NCBI GenBank assembly: GCA_902495245.1
Contig: CABUWI010000007.1
Location: 1-64,000, forward strand
Direction: 5' to 3'
Origin: an uncultured Porphyromonadaceae bacterium
GTDB taxonomy: Bacteria > Bacteroidota > Bacteroidia > Bacteroidales > Muribaculaceae
DNA: 64,000 nucleotides
The translations under genes and the position numbers were made by a program. This document shows, in pieces, positions 51,977 through 60,434 of the stretch. The number at the start of each line of letters is the position of its first letter. Within the stretch, counting starts at the first letter, position 1. The notes under the pieces were generated by a model. That model was not told where the DNA came from. It was given only the letters and a program-made list of their open reading frames with translations, and did no database searches.

Positions 51977-54900
51977 TCAGGAGGCGAGAATGCGGAACGG
52001 TATATCTTCCGATTCGAGCATCTCGACGAGTTCTTTGTTGATAGGAATCGTGCGCTGGCTCTGAAGCTGCACCGAGCGGTTGAGCTTCGGGTCGTAGACC
52101 ACGATCTGAAGCTCGCCGGCATTGTCGGCACTCTTGGTGGCGGCATGCTTTTTGAGCAGGTCGACGAATGTTTTGGTCAGCGTGTGCGTGTCGAGCCTGA
52201 TGCTCACCCCGCGCACTACGCGGTTCTTCATGTCGTCGAGCCGCGTAATCGCCACGATGTTGAAGCGCGGGTCTTCGTTGGCATAGCGGCGCTGATACTT
52301 GCCGATGACCCTGATGAACTGGCCGTTGGTGCAGTAGCTGTTGAATTGAGCGTAGGTCTGCCCGAAAAGGCGCAGCTCAACCGAGCCGGTGTGGTCTTCG
52401 AGCGTCAGTATGCCCCACGGTCCTTTCTGGCCCGGGCGCGTCTCGAACTTGGTGGCCATGCCGCCGAGAGTTATCTCCTTGCCCTCTTCGATGACGAACT
52501 CTTCCGAGGTGAAGTCGCTGATGGAGGTCGTGCCGAAGCGTAGTTCCATATAGTATGGGTCCAGCGGGTGAGCCGACAGATAGCGACCCACGAGCTCGCG
52601 CTCCATCGACAGCAGCTCGGTCTGCACCCACGGCACGGCGTGCTTTATCGGCGGACGCCCCGACGTGTCGAGCGCCGGGTCGGCAAGGTCGTCGAACAGC
52701 GACGCCTCTTGCGCGCTGCGGTCGCGCTGATAGAGCTGGCCGTAGCGCACCAGCTGCTCGGCAAAGGTCTCGTCGCGCGTGTTGACCTCGAAAAAGTCTT
52801 CGCGCCTGATTTCGTCTGAAAAGCAGTCGAATGCGCCGGCTTTGGCAAAGTTCTCGATGGTGCGGCGGTTGATGCCGGCCGTCAGCGGCACGCGCTCGAT
52901 GAAGTCGTGAATGCCCTTGAAGGGGCCGTTGGCCGTGCGCTCGTCGATGATGGCGGCCACTACCGCCTCGCCGATGCCTTTGATGGCGGCGAGTCCGAAG
53001 CGGATATCGCCGGCCGAGTTCACGCCGAACGACGAGAACGATTCGTTTACGTCAGGGCCTTTGACGTTGATTTTCATGCGCTTGCATTCGTCGATGAAGC
53101 CCGACAGTTTGTCGCCCATGTTGCGGCTCATGACGCCGGCCATGTATTCGGCCGGGAAGTTGGCCTTGAGATAGGCGGTCTGATAGGCCACCCACGAGTA
53201 GCATGTGGCGTGGCTCTTGTTGAAAGCGTATGATGCGAATTTTTCCCAGTCTTTCCAGATTTTTTCAAGCGTCTCCGGCTTGTGGCCATTGGCCTGGCCG
53301 CCTTCAAGGAATTTGCCCTTGAGGTGGTTCATCTTGTCGATGAGCTTCTTGCCCATCGCCTTGCGCAGGGTGTCGCTCTCGCCGCGAGTGAAGTTGGCCA
53401 GCAGGCGCGACAGCAGCATCACCTGTTCCTGATACACCGTTACGCCGTACGTGTCCTTCAGATATTTCTCCATTTCCGGAATATCGTAGACAATCGGACT
53501 GCGCCCGTGCTTGCGGTTGATGAAGTCGGGAATATAGTCCATGGGGCCCGGGCGATAGAGGGCGTTCATGGCAATGAGGTCTTCGAACGTGGTCGGCTGA
53601 AGTTCGCGCAGATACTTCTGCATGCCGGCCGATTCGAACTGGAAGGTGCCCACCGTGCGTCCTTCGCTGTAGAGGCGGTAGGTGGCCGGGTCGGAGAGGT
53701 CAATCGACGAGATGTCGAGGTCTATGCCGCGGGTGTTCTTGATGTTGGCCAGGGCCTCCTTGATAATCGAGAGCGTCTTGAGGCCCAGAAAGTCCATCTT
53801 GATGAGGCCGGTCTCTTCAATCACGGAGCCTTCATATTGCGTCACGAGCATCTTCATGCCCGAGTCCTTGTCGAGCGCGATGCTCAGGGGCACCCAGTCG
53901 CTGACGGCGTCGCGGCAGATGATGACGCCACAGGCGTGTACGCCCGTGTTGCGCACGTTGCCTTCGAGCTGCAGGGCATATTTCAGCGTGTCGCGCACAA
54001 GCATGTTCGGGCTTTCGAGTTCGGGCTTGAACTCGGGCACGTATTCATAGCAGTTTTTCAGCGTGCATTTCAGCTCCTTGCCGTTGACCTCGGGCATGCG
54101 TTTGGGCACGAGGTTGGTCAGGCGCGTGCTTTCGGGCAGCGGCAGCTGCTCAACGCGCGCAACGTCCTTGATGGCGCTCTTGGCGGCCATGGTGCCGTAG
54201 GTGATGATGCGGGCCACTTTCTCCGCACCGTATTTTTCCGTTACGTAGGCAAGCACGTCCGAGCGGCCGTCGTCGTCGAAGTCGATGTCGATATCGGGCA
54301 GCGAAATGCGGTCGGGGTTGAGGAAACGCTCGAACAGCAGGTCATACTTGATAGGGTCGATTTGCGTGATGTCCAGACAGTAGGCCACGGCGCTCCCCGC
54401 GGCCGACCCGCGGCCCGGGCCGATGCTCACGCCCCTCTCGCGCCCCGCGCGGATAAAGTCCTGCACAATCAGGAAGTAGCCCGGAAAGCCCATGTTCTTG
54501 ATTGTGTCCAGCTCGAAGTCTATGCGCTCACGCTGCTCGTCGGTCAGGTCGCGGCCCCAGCGACGGTAGGCGCCTTCGTAGGTCAGATAGCGCAGATAGT
54601 CGTCGTTGTCCGTGAAGCCGTCGGGCAGCGGAAAGTTGGGAAGAATCGGCTTGTGGTCAATCGTGTAGGTCTCTACCTTGTTCAGCAGTTCTACGGTGTT
54701 CGACAGCGCTTCGGGAATGTCGGCGAAAAGCGCGTTCATCTCCGCCGTGGTCTTCATCCACTCTTGCTTGGTGTAGAGCATGCGCGTCGGGTCGTTCAGG
54801 TCCTTGCCTGTCGACACGCAGATAAGGCGGTCGTGGGCCTCGGCGTCTTCCTCGTTGGTGAAGTGCACGTCGTTGGTGGCCACGAGTTTGATTCCGTGCT

Positions 54901-55540
54901 TGCGCGCAAACTCCACGAGCACCGCGTTCACCTCCTGTTGCAGGGGATAGGCCTCATGGTTGGCGTGGGGCACGGTGGCCTTGTGGCGCTGCAGCTCCAG
55001 ATAGTAGTCATCGCCGAAAATCTCCTTGTACCAGAGCACCTGCTTCTCGGCCTCGTCGATGCGGCCTGCCGTAATCAGCTTCGGAATTTCGCCGCCCAGA
55101 CAGGCCGAGCACACAATCAGACCCTCGGCATGCGAGGCCAGCTCCGACTTGTCGGTTCGCGGGTGGGAGTAGAAACCGTCGGTCCATGCGCGGCTCACGA
55201 TTTTGATCAGGTTGTGATAGCCCGTCTCGTTCTTGGCCAGCACGATGAGGTGGCGGCCCGTATCCTTCTTGTCGGTGTGGGTCAGCAGCGACTCGTTGGC
55301 CACATACATCTCGCAGCCGAAAATCGGCTTGAACGGCTCCAGCCCCTCCTCGCTGCGCTTCGCATTGATTTTCTTTACGTAGTTAAAATACTCTTTAATG
55401 CCGAACATGTTGCCATGGTCGGTGATGGCAAGCCCGGGCATACCGTCGGCAATAGCTTTGTCGACCAGACCTTTGACCGTGGCCTGGCCGTCGAGCACGG
55501 AATATTGCGTGTGGACGTGGAGATGGACGAATGGTTGCAT
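51977..55540 (-). CDS. dnaE: DNA polymerase III alpha subunit
   Basis: A 1187-residue replicative polymerase. An N-terminal PHP domain opens with FVHLHVHTQYSVLDGQATV. The palm carries PGRGSAAGS and the catalytic aspartates in LPDIDIDFDDDGR. Finger and helix-hairpin-helix regions follow (GLAAIKGIGEAVV), then an OB domain (ITLGGMATKFETRPGQKGPW). It makes DNA as the core of the replisome. Of the in-frame starts I prefer MQPFVHLHVH at 55540: a TAACTTTG box at 55549-55556 overlaps the alternatives, and it leaves almost no leader. Confidence 0.96.
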   Translation of the reverse strand: MQPFVHLHVHTQYSVLDGQATVKGLVDKAIADGMPGLAITDHGNMFGIKEYFNYVKKINAKRSEEGLEPFKPIFGCEMYVANESLLTHTDKKDTGRHLIVLAKNETGYHNLIKIVSRAWTDGFYSHPRTDKSELASHAEGLIVCSACLGGEIPKLITAGRIDEAEKQVLWYKEIFGDDYYLELQRHKATVPHANHEAYPLQQEVNAVLVEFARKHGIKLVATNDVHFTNEEDAEAHDRLICVSTGKDLNDPTRMLYTKQEWMKTTAEMNALFADIPEALSNTVELLNKVETYTIDHKPILPNFPLPDGFTDNDDYLRYLTYEGAYRRWGRDLTDEQRERIDFELDTIKNMGFPGYFLIVQDFIRAGRERGVSIGPGRGSAAGSAVAYCLDITQIDPIKYDLLFERFLNPDRISLPDIDIDFDDDGRSDVLAYVTEKYGAEKVARIITYGTMAAKSAIKDVARVEQLPLPESTRLTNLVPKRMPEVNGKELKCTLKNCYEYVPEFKPELESPNMLVRDTLKYALQLEGNVRNTGVHACGVIICRDAVSDWVPLSIALDKDSGMKMLVTQYEGSVIEETGLIKMDFLGLKTLSIIKEALANIKNTRGIDLDISSIDLSDPATYRLYSEGRTVGTFQFESAGMQKYLRELQPTTFEDLIAMNALYRPGPMDYIPDFINRKHGRSPIVYDIPEMEKYLKDTYGVTVYQEQVMLLSRLLANFTRGESDTLRKAMGKKLIDKMNHLKGKFLEGGQANGHKPETLEKIWKDWEKFASYAFNKSHATCYSWVAYQTAYLKANFPAEYMAGVMSRNMGDKLSGFIDECKRMKINVKGPDVNESFSSFGVNSAGDIRFGLAAIKGIGEAVVAAIIDERTANGPFKGIHDFIERVPLTAGINRRTIENFAKAGAFDCFSDEIRREDFFEVNTRDETFAEQLVRYGQLYQRDRSAQEASLFDDLADPALDTSGRPPIKHAVPWVQTELLSMERELVGRYLSAHPLDPYYMELRFGTTSISDFTSEEFVIEEGKEITLGGMATKFETRPGQKGPWGILTLEDHTGSVELRLFGQTYAQFNSYCTNGQFIRVIGKYQRRYANEDPRFNIVAITRLDDMKNRVVRGVSIRLDTHTLTKTFVDLLKKHAATKSADNAGELQIVVYDPKLNRSVQLQSQRTIPINKELVEMLESEDIPFRILAS

Positions 55541-55548
55541 ATTCTGCA

Positions 55549-55556
55549 CAAAGTTA
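55549..55556 (-). promoter_or_regulatory. -7 box for dnaE
   Basis: Minus-strand TAACTTTG, only 8 bases before the chosen ATG, so the mRNA would be leaderless or nearly so. Confidence 0.55.
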
Positions 55557-55649
55557 CGCATTTTAATCCACATTTCATAATCAATTTATCCACACCCCCG
55601 CCACACTCCCGCTTTTCGCCCTTACCCCCGTCCCGCCAAATCCGCCTCA

Positions 55650-55806
55650 AAATTGCCCGCAGGGCATCATCATCTCCTCCCGCGCCGCTGCCTTCCCGGG
55701 GAGGACACACCAACCGGGGCCGCGGATTTTTCCGCGGACTTTCGCGACAAAAAACTTAACGACAAAAAATTGTCGACCCTCTGCCGCGGAAGAATCCGCG
55801 GCTCCA
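55650..55806. repeat. Family B composite repeat
   Basis: GCCCGCAGGGCATCATCATC, then CCGCGGATTTTTCCGCGG, then CCGCGGAAGAATCCGCGGCT: the same unit set as at 33.7 and 36.1 kb, here in a different order. It fills the gap between dnaE and the DUF4954 gene; nothing else is seen there. Confidence 0.75.
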
Positions 55807-55855
55807 TAACCCTCAAAGAATTCTTAATTCTAAATTCTTAACTCCCTCCGCCGCG

Positions 55856-57835
55856 TCAGGGCAGGCGGCCGAGAAGCTCGCGGCCGAGGTCGGTCTTGGC
55901 CGAGATGTGGTCGGCGACCATGCGCACAAAGGCGTCCGACTCGAAGTCGCCGCGCACGCCCTCGAAGTCAGACCGCCGCCTGACGTCGTCGCCGTCTACG
56001 CCGAAGCCGGTGCGCGAGATGTCGGAGAATTCCTTGCGCGCGTCGTCGTAAAGCATGCGGTCGAGCCCGACCACACTCTCGGTCCAGCGCCCGACGATGG
56101 CACGCACGTCGGCGGCGGTGAGCTCAGAGGGCGCCTTGCCCCACCACGCCTCGAAATTGTCGGCCACCCAGGTCCACTCCATGTCGTAATAATTGCGCTG
56201 CAGGGCGCGGAAACGCTCTTCAAGAGCCTCGGCCGTGGCCACCGCACCGCTGCCTATGTCGGCCACAAGGCGGCAAACTTCGGCCTGAGGCGCGAACATG
56301 CCGGCCAGGTCGACCCATTCGCCGCGCCCTGCCTCATGAGTGGGCTTCAAGCGCTCGGCAATCTCGGCGTCGGTGGCATACGTGCGCCCTTCGAGACGCT
56401 TGATGAGCGAGTTGCCCATGAACTTGTCAACGGCCATGGCGTAATATCGGCGTCCGTTGCGCAGAGCACGCGCCTCGATGGTCATTGCCTGATAGGCATA
56501 CTTGTCGGCGCCCGTGCCCGCCACGGCCTCGATCGAGTCGAGCAGCCGCATGCCGCTCTGCATGCGCGAAATCGTGTAAGGGCTGAGCAGGTTGAAGTTA
56601 ATCATGTCCAGGCGGTCAGGGTCGTTGCGGCGGTCGCGGCGCGGCCATTTCTGCGAGTCGCGAATCGTGCCGACGCTGCGCAGGTTGACGCCCGGCACGA
56701 GATAGCTCCGGCCGTCGTTCTCTATCAGATAGGAGAACGGCAGCGACGACGTGTCGGGGTGAGACACGTGGCGCCCCATCACGAGCGAGAACGCGCCGAT
56801 GCGCGCCGGCCAGAGCACGTAGGAGTCGCTCGTGGTCTTCGACCCGCGCTCGACGACGCCCTGATGAATCGGCCCGAGCTTATACATGTGATTGCTCTGG
56901 TTCGAACCCGAGCCGGCGTTGAGAAACGAGAACAGGCCCGCGATGAGCAGGCTCGACTTGTGCATGCTGACGGTGAACGGCCCGGCGAACACGGCACACG
57001 CCTCGCCGTTTTCAAGCGTGCAGTTGGCAAAGAACAGCGAGTCGTGGGCCGAAAAAAGGTGGGTGATGTGAGTGCCCTGACCGACAAACACGTTGCGCAT
57101 CAGCGCGCCGTCGTCGGCGTGCGCGCCGGCCGCCATGATGAAGTTCTCGGCAATCACATTTGCGCCGGCCACCACCGGGTCGGCCTGCGACGACGCCAGA
57201 GTGCCGTTCACGAGCTTCGTGGCGCCTTCGACCCGCGCATAGTCGCCGACCAGCACGTCGACAAGGGTGCCGGCATTGACAATCCGCGCCATGCGCCCCA
57301 CCCTGCCGCGGTCGGCCCGCGCCGCGTCGACCCGACGGGCCGCGATGGCCCGCATGCCGGCCGTGAGCGCCCGGTCATGGCGATACATGGCCGACAGATA
57401 CGCCTCCTGGGCCGACAGCCGCTCGTGGATAATCACCTCGCGGCCGCCCGTCTCGTTCAGCACCGACACCTCCGTGCCCACACCGAACGTCGCCCCCGGC
57501 CGCGTTACCATCTGATTGACGTTCTCGATGAACGCGCCGTCGGCAATATCATAGTTGGCGATGTAATTGGCGACACGGCCGATGTAGACCCCGCGGCCTA
57601 CCGACACGTTGTGGAGCCGCGCATCACTGATGCCGGCGCTGACCTCCACGCCGCCGTCGAGCACAAACGACCCGACAGCCGGTCCGAGACACACGCGGCC
57701 CGAAAATGACACTCGACGATAGGCCGACACCACAAACGGCTCCTCGACCTCAACTGCGCCCCAGTCGGCGGCGACACAACCGGCGGCGCTCAGCGTCCCG
57801 ATTTCTTCAGCGGTAAGTTTTCGCATAGTTTTCAT
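55856..57835 (-). CDS. DUF4954 family protein with left-handed beta-helix
   Basis: A 659-residue protein. From residue about 30 to 330 it shows hexapeptide-like turns of a left-handed beta-helix (VCLGPAVGSFVLDGGVEVSAG, VGRGVYIGRVANYIANYDI in shorter steps), as in acyl- and nucleotidyltransferase partners. The stretch SNQSNHMYKLGPIHQGVVER and the C-terminal helical third match DUF4954, which is nearly universal in Bacteroidales; function unknown, possibly linked to sugar-nucleotide or fucose-type metabolism. A TAAATTTG box at 57848-57855 (minus) precedes the start; the ATG at 57826 is an alternative. Confidence 0.85.
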   Translation of the reverse strand: MKTMRKLTAEEIGTLSAAGCVAADWGAVEVEEPFVVSAYRRVSFSGRVCLGPAVGSFVLDGGVEVSAGISDARLHNVSVGRGVYIGRVANYIANYDIADGAFIENVNQMVTRPGATFGVGTEVSVLNETGGREVIIHERLSAQEAYLSAMYRHDRALTAGMRAIAARRVDAARADRGRVGRMARIVNAGTLVDVLVGDYARVEGATKLVNGTLASSQADPVVAGANVIAENFIMAAGAHADDGALMRNVFVGQGTHITHLFSAHDSLFFANCTLENGEACAVFAGPFTVSMHKSSLLIAGLFSFLNAGSGSNQSNHMYKLGPIHQGVVERGSKTTSDSYVLWPARIGAFSLVMGRHVSHPDTSSLPFSYLIENDGRSYLVPGVNLRSVGTIRDSQKWPRRDRRNDPDRLDMINFNLLSPYTISRMQSGMRLLDSIEAVAGTGADKYAYQAMTIEARALRNGRRYYAMAVDKFMGNSLIKRLEGRTYATDAEIAERLKPTHEAGRGEWVDLAGMFAPQAEVCRLVADIGSGAVATAEALEERFRALQRNYYDMEWTWVADNFEAWWGKAPSELTAADVRAIVGRWTESVVGLDRMLYDDARKEFSDISRTGFGVDGDDVRRRSDFEGVRGDFESDAFVRMVADHISAKTDLGRELLGRLP

Positions 57836-57943
57836 CTGATTATAGAACAAATTTAACGCTAAAATTCCGAATACACAAATCTGCACGGAAACAAAAACCG
57901 GACCCCCGGCGTTAAAACCACAAACAAACCCCTCCTATTGATT

Positions 57944-58192
57944 ATGAACGACCGACTTTCATACGAAGAGAAAAAAGAACTGCCCGACTCCGTTTTCGGG
58001 CTGCCCGAACGCCGGGAATACCCCATGCCCGACGCCGCCCACGTGCGCGCCGCCGAGGCCTACTTCCGCTACTGTCCCGAAGAGTTGAAGCCCCGCCTGG
58101 CCCGTGCAATCATGGAGCGCGCACGCCGCTTCGGTGTCGACGTCGAATCGCCCACCGTGCTCTCCTACGCGCAGGCCCCCGACCCCGACTGA
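57944..58192 (+). CDS. Small DUF6582-like protein
   Basis: An 82-residue soluble protein. ELPDSVFGLPERREYPMPD followed by HVRAAEAYFRYC and ARAIMERARRFGVDV resembles the DUF6582-type motif (an LPDS-FALP-R-YPI-D element then paired helices with A-AR) found alone or in phage-derived proteins. No function can be assigned. It is a single gene ahead of the tRNA-Gln gene. Confidence 0.6.
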   Translation: MNDRLSYEEKKELPDSVFGLPERREYPMPDAAHVRAAEAYFRYCPEELKPRLARAIMERARRFGVDVESPTVLSYAQAPDPD

Positions 58193-58223
58193 AAAATTTT
58201 TTTGCAAAAAATTCCCGAAAAAT

Positions 58224-58254
58224 TTTGCAGAATCAAAAAAACGCGCTAACTTTG
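58224..58254 (+). promoter_or_regulatory. Promoter of the tRNA-Gln gene
   Basis: TTTG (58224-58227), 19-bp spacer, TAACTTTG (58247-58254), 23 bases before the mature tRNA. Confidence 0.7.
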
Positions 58255-58277
58255 CACCGTTCAAACGAACAACCCAC

Positions 58278-58348
58278 TGCCTTGTGGTGTAATGGTAGCA
58301 CGTCGGATTCTGGTTCCGCCTGTGAGGGTTCGAATCCTTCCAAGGCAA
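58278..58348 (+). tRNA. tRNA-Gln (anticodon CTG)
   Basis: Acceptor TGCCTTG (58278-58284) pairs with CAAGGCA (58341-58347), discriminator A at 58348. The D-arm GGTGTAATGGTAGCAC and T-arm GGGTTCGAATCC are standard. The seven-base anticodon loop TTCTGGT gives anticodon CTG. The third-position CA of CCA is only partly present in the DNA. A perfect terminator hairpin follows directly. Confidence 0.92.
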
Positions 58349-58350
58349 CA

Positions 58351-58381
58351 AAAAAGCTGAGATTTGAATCTCAGCTTTTTT
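58351..58381 (+). terminator. Rho-independent terminator of tRNA-Gln
   Basis: AAAAAGCTGAGATT (58351-58364) and its exact complement ending at 58380, then T; it also faces the end of the minus-strand epimerase gene and can work for both. Confidence 0.9.
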
Positions 58382-58382
58382 G

Positions 58383-59465
58383 TTATTTCACCACAACGCC
58401 GATGCCGGGGAGGGAGGTGAGCGTTACGCGGCCGTTGACGATGCGCATGCCGGCGAAGAGGTCGTTGGCAATGAGCAGGTTGCCGTCGAGGTCAACCCAA
58501 TCGGCCAACGGGGCGAGCTGGGCGGCGGCCGAGACGGCACACGAAGTCTCGGTCATGCACCCGACCATCACTTTCATGCCGAGGGCGCGCGCCAGAGTGG
58601 CCATCTTGTATGCGTCGTGCAGACCGCCGCACTTCATCAGCTTGATGTTGATGCCGTCGTAGGCGCGGGCCAGGGCCGGCACGTCGGCCGAGGTCTGCAC
58701 TGCCTCGTCTGCAATGATTGGGAGCGGCGAGCGCGCTTTGAGCCACGCGTGGCCCTCCATGTCGGTCTTGGCCATGGGCTGCTCGACGAAGAGCACGTTC
58801 TTGTCGGCGAGCCACATGATGTTTTCAAGCGCCTCATCAGGCGACTTCCACCCCTGATTGACATCGACGCAGAGGGGCTTCTGCGTGTGGCGCCTGATGG
58901 TTTCGATGAGCTCGCGGTCGCCCGGCACACCCATCTTCACCTTGATGATGCTGTAGGGCGCCGACTCTTCGAGCTTACGCGCCAGCTCTTCGGGCGTGTC
59001 AATCGAGATGGTGTATGACGTGCACGGCGCGTCGGCGGGGTCGAGGCCGTAGATGCGATGCCACGGCTGACCCATCATCTTGCCCGACAGGTCGTGCAGG
59101 GCGATGTCGACGGCCGCCTTGGCCGCGCGGTTGCCCGGCGCCAGCGAGTCCATGTAGGCGTGAATCTCCTCGAGCGCGAACGGGTCGGCCAGCCGCTGCG
59201 GGTCGATGCGCCCCAGAAAGGCCATCACCGACTCGACCGACTCGCCCAGATAAGGGGGCATCGACGCCTCGCCATAGCCCGTCAGCGAGTCGACTGACAG
59301 GCTTACCTGGACGCCCGGCGTAGTCGTGCGCGACATCGACGCCAGATTGAACGCATGTTTCAGCTTCAGCTCATAGGGATAGAACCGGAATTCCACCCCT
59401 GCGGCTCCCGCGGCGACGGCCAAAGCCGACACCAGCGCAGCCAATTTTTTCAAAACACATTTCAT
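58383..59465 (-). CDS. Exported dipeptide epimerase, enolase superfamily
   Basis: A 360-residue protein with a signal peptide (MKCVLKKLAALVSALAVAAG). Enolase-superfamily residues are in place: the KVKMG lysine pair, DVNQGW, EQPMAK, ADEAV for the metal ligands, and the second-site lysine in NIKLMKCGG. DLDG near the C-terminus supplies the Asp-x-Asp that holds the dipeptide amino group in L-Ala-D/L-Glu-type epimerases. It inverts a stereocentre of a dipeptide, probably from peptidoglycan. The signal peptide, or one extended N-terminus, would place it in the periplasm, unlike the cytoplasmic Escherichia coli enzyme. A TAACTTTG box lies at 59473-59480 (minus). Confidence 0.88.
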   Translation of the reverse strand: MKCVLKKLAALVSALAVAAGAAGVEFRFYPYELKLKHAFNLASMSRTTTPGVQVSLSVDSLTGYGEASMPPYLGESVESVMAFLGRIDPQRLADPFALEEIHAYMDSLAPGNRAAKAAVDIALHDLSGKMMGQPWHRIYGLDPADAPCTSYTISIDTPEELARKLEESAPYSIIKVKMGVPGDRELIETIRRHTQKPLCVDVNQGWKSPDEALENIMWLADKNVLFVEQPMAKTDMEGHAWLKARSPLPIIADEAVQTSADVPALARAYDGINIKLMKCGGLHDAYKMATLARALGMKVMVGCMTETSCAVSAAAQLAPLADWVDLDGNLLIANDLFAGMRIVNGRVTLTSLPGIGVVVK

Positions 59466-59472
59466 ATGCCCG

Positions 59473-59480
59473 CAAAGTTA
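59473..59480 (-). promoter_or_regulatory. -7 box for the dipeptide epimerase gene
   Basis: Minus-strand TAACTTTG, 7 bases before the ATG. Confidence 0.5.
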
Positions 59481-59551
59481 CGAATAATTCCCGACAGCGC
59501 AGAAAAATTCTTTTTAACCCCACCGGGCACAATTCACGCCCACGCCGCCGC

Positions 59552-59559
59552 TAACTTTG
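59552..59559 (+). promoter_or_regulatory. -7 box for the small membrane protein
   Basis: TAACTTTG, 30 bases before the ATG at 59590. Confidence 0.55.
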
Positions 59560-59589
59560 CTCCCGTAAAACTTCAAAGCGTAAACTGAT

Positions 59590-59775
59590 ATGAAAAAGTC
59601 GCGCGACAAACTATCGAAATCAGACATTCGGGCCATAATCCTGTTTGTTTTGTGTGTTATTGTTATCGGAGTCTTAATTACATGGCTAATTATTGAGGCT
59701 GTTCCCTACCTAATATTTGCTATTGCATTTATACCGTGGCTTCTTCAGGCACTCAACGACGGCGGCAAGGTCTGA
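59590..59775 (+). CDS. Small two-span membrane protein
   Basis: A 61-residue protein with a charged start (MKKSRDKLSKSDIR), two hydrophobic segments (AIILFVLCVIVIGVLITWLI and AVPYLIFAIAFIPWLLQAL) and a short polar end. No family recognised. It has its own -7 box and codon use typical of the surroundings, which supports it being a real gene. Confidence 0.6.
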   Translation: MKKSRDKLSKSDIRAIILFVLCVIVIGVLITWLIIEAVPYLIFAIAFIPWLLQALNDGGKV

Positions 59776-59784
59776 CACTCGGGA

Positions 59785-59815
59785 CTTGCCGTCTCAAATA
59801 ATTTCCGTAACTTTG
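59785..59815 (+). promoter_or_regulatory. Promoter of the S23-type gene
   Basis: CTTG (59785-59788), 19-bp spacer, TAACTTTG (59808-59815), 46 bases before the ATG. Confidence 0.55.
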
Positions 59816-59861
59816 CATTAGACTGAGAATTCTATCATTCATAATGCAAAAATAAAACAAG

Positions 59862-60407
59862 ATGAACGGGTTTCTGAAGATAGCAGGCGATTACACCAAT
59901 TGGAATGTCTACCGCAAGTCGGTGGTCATCTGCGACGTTACGGAGATGTTCATCAATCGCGCCCTGCCGCGCGGGTCGCGCACTATCGACCAGATGCGTC
60001 AGGCGGCACGCTCATGCAAGCAAAACATTGTGGAAGGCATTAGCGACGGAACGGTTTCTGCCGAAATGTGCATCAAACTAATCGGCGTTGCGCGCGGCTC
60101 GGTCAGAGAGCTGCTTGAGGATTATGCAGACTTTCTGCGCCAGCGCGGCCTGGAAATCTGGAGCAAGGAAGACCCCCGCACTCAGACAACCCGTGCATAT
60201 TGCATAAAGAACGATGACCCCGTTGCATTCGCGGCAAAATGCCGCGAGCGCAGCGACGAAACCGTAGCAAACATCATGCTGACGCAAATACGTCAGATAG
60301 ATTCCATGCTTGCGTCAGTCATAAAGAAGGTCGAGGCCGAGTTCATCGCTAACGGCGGCATAAAGGAGGCCATGGCGCGCGAACGGCGTAAATCCAGAGG
60401 CTACTGA
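59862..60407 (+). CDS. Four-helix-bundle protein (S23/rRNA-intervening-sequence type)
   Basis: A 181-residue soluble helical protein. WNVYRKSVVICDVTEMFINR, then the hallmark ARSCKQNIVEGI and ELLEDYADFLRQRGL match the four-helix-bundle family first seen in intervening sequences of 23S rRNA genes. In Bacteroidales such genes commonly occur on their own, as here, with a longer C-terminal helical extension. Function unknown; roles in regulating nearby mobile or defence genes have been suggested only by context. Confidence 0.85.
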   Translation: MNGFLKIAGDYTNWNVYRKSVVICDVTEMFINRALPRGSRTIDQMRQAARSCKQNIVEGISDGTVSAEMCIKLIGVARGSVRELLEDYADFLRQRGLEIWSKEDPRTQTTRAYCIKNDDPVAFAAKCRERSDETVANIMLTQIRQIDSMLASVIKKVEAEFIANGGIKEAMARERRKSRGY

Positions 60408-60434
60408 CCGCCGGCATTATAACTCTTATAAATC

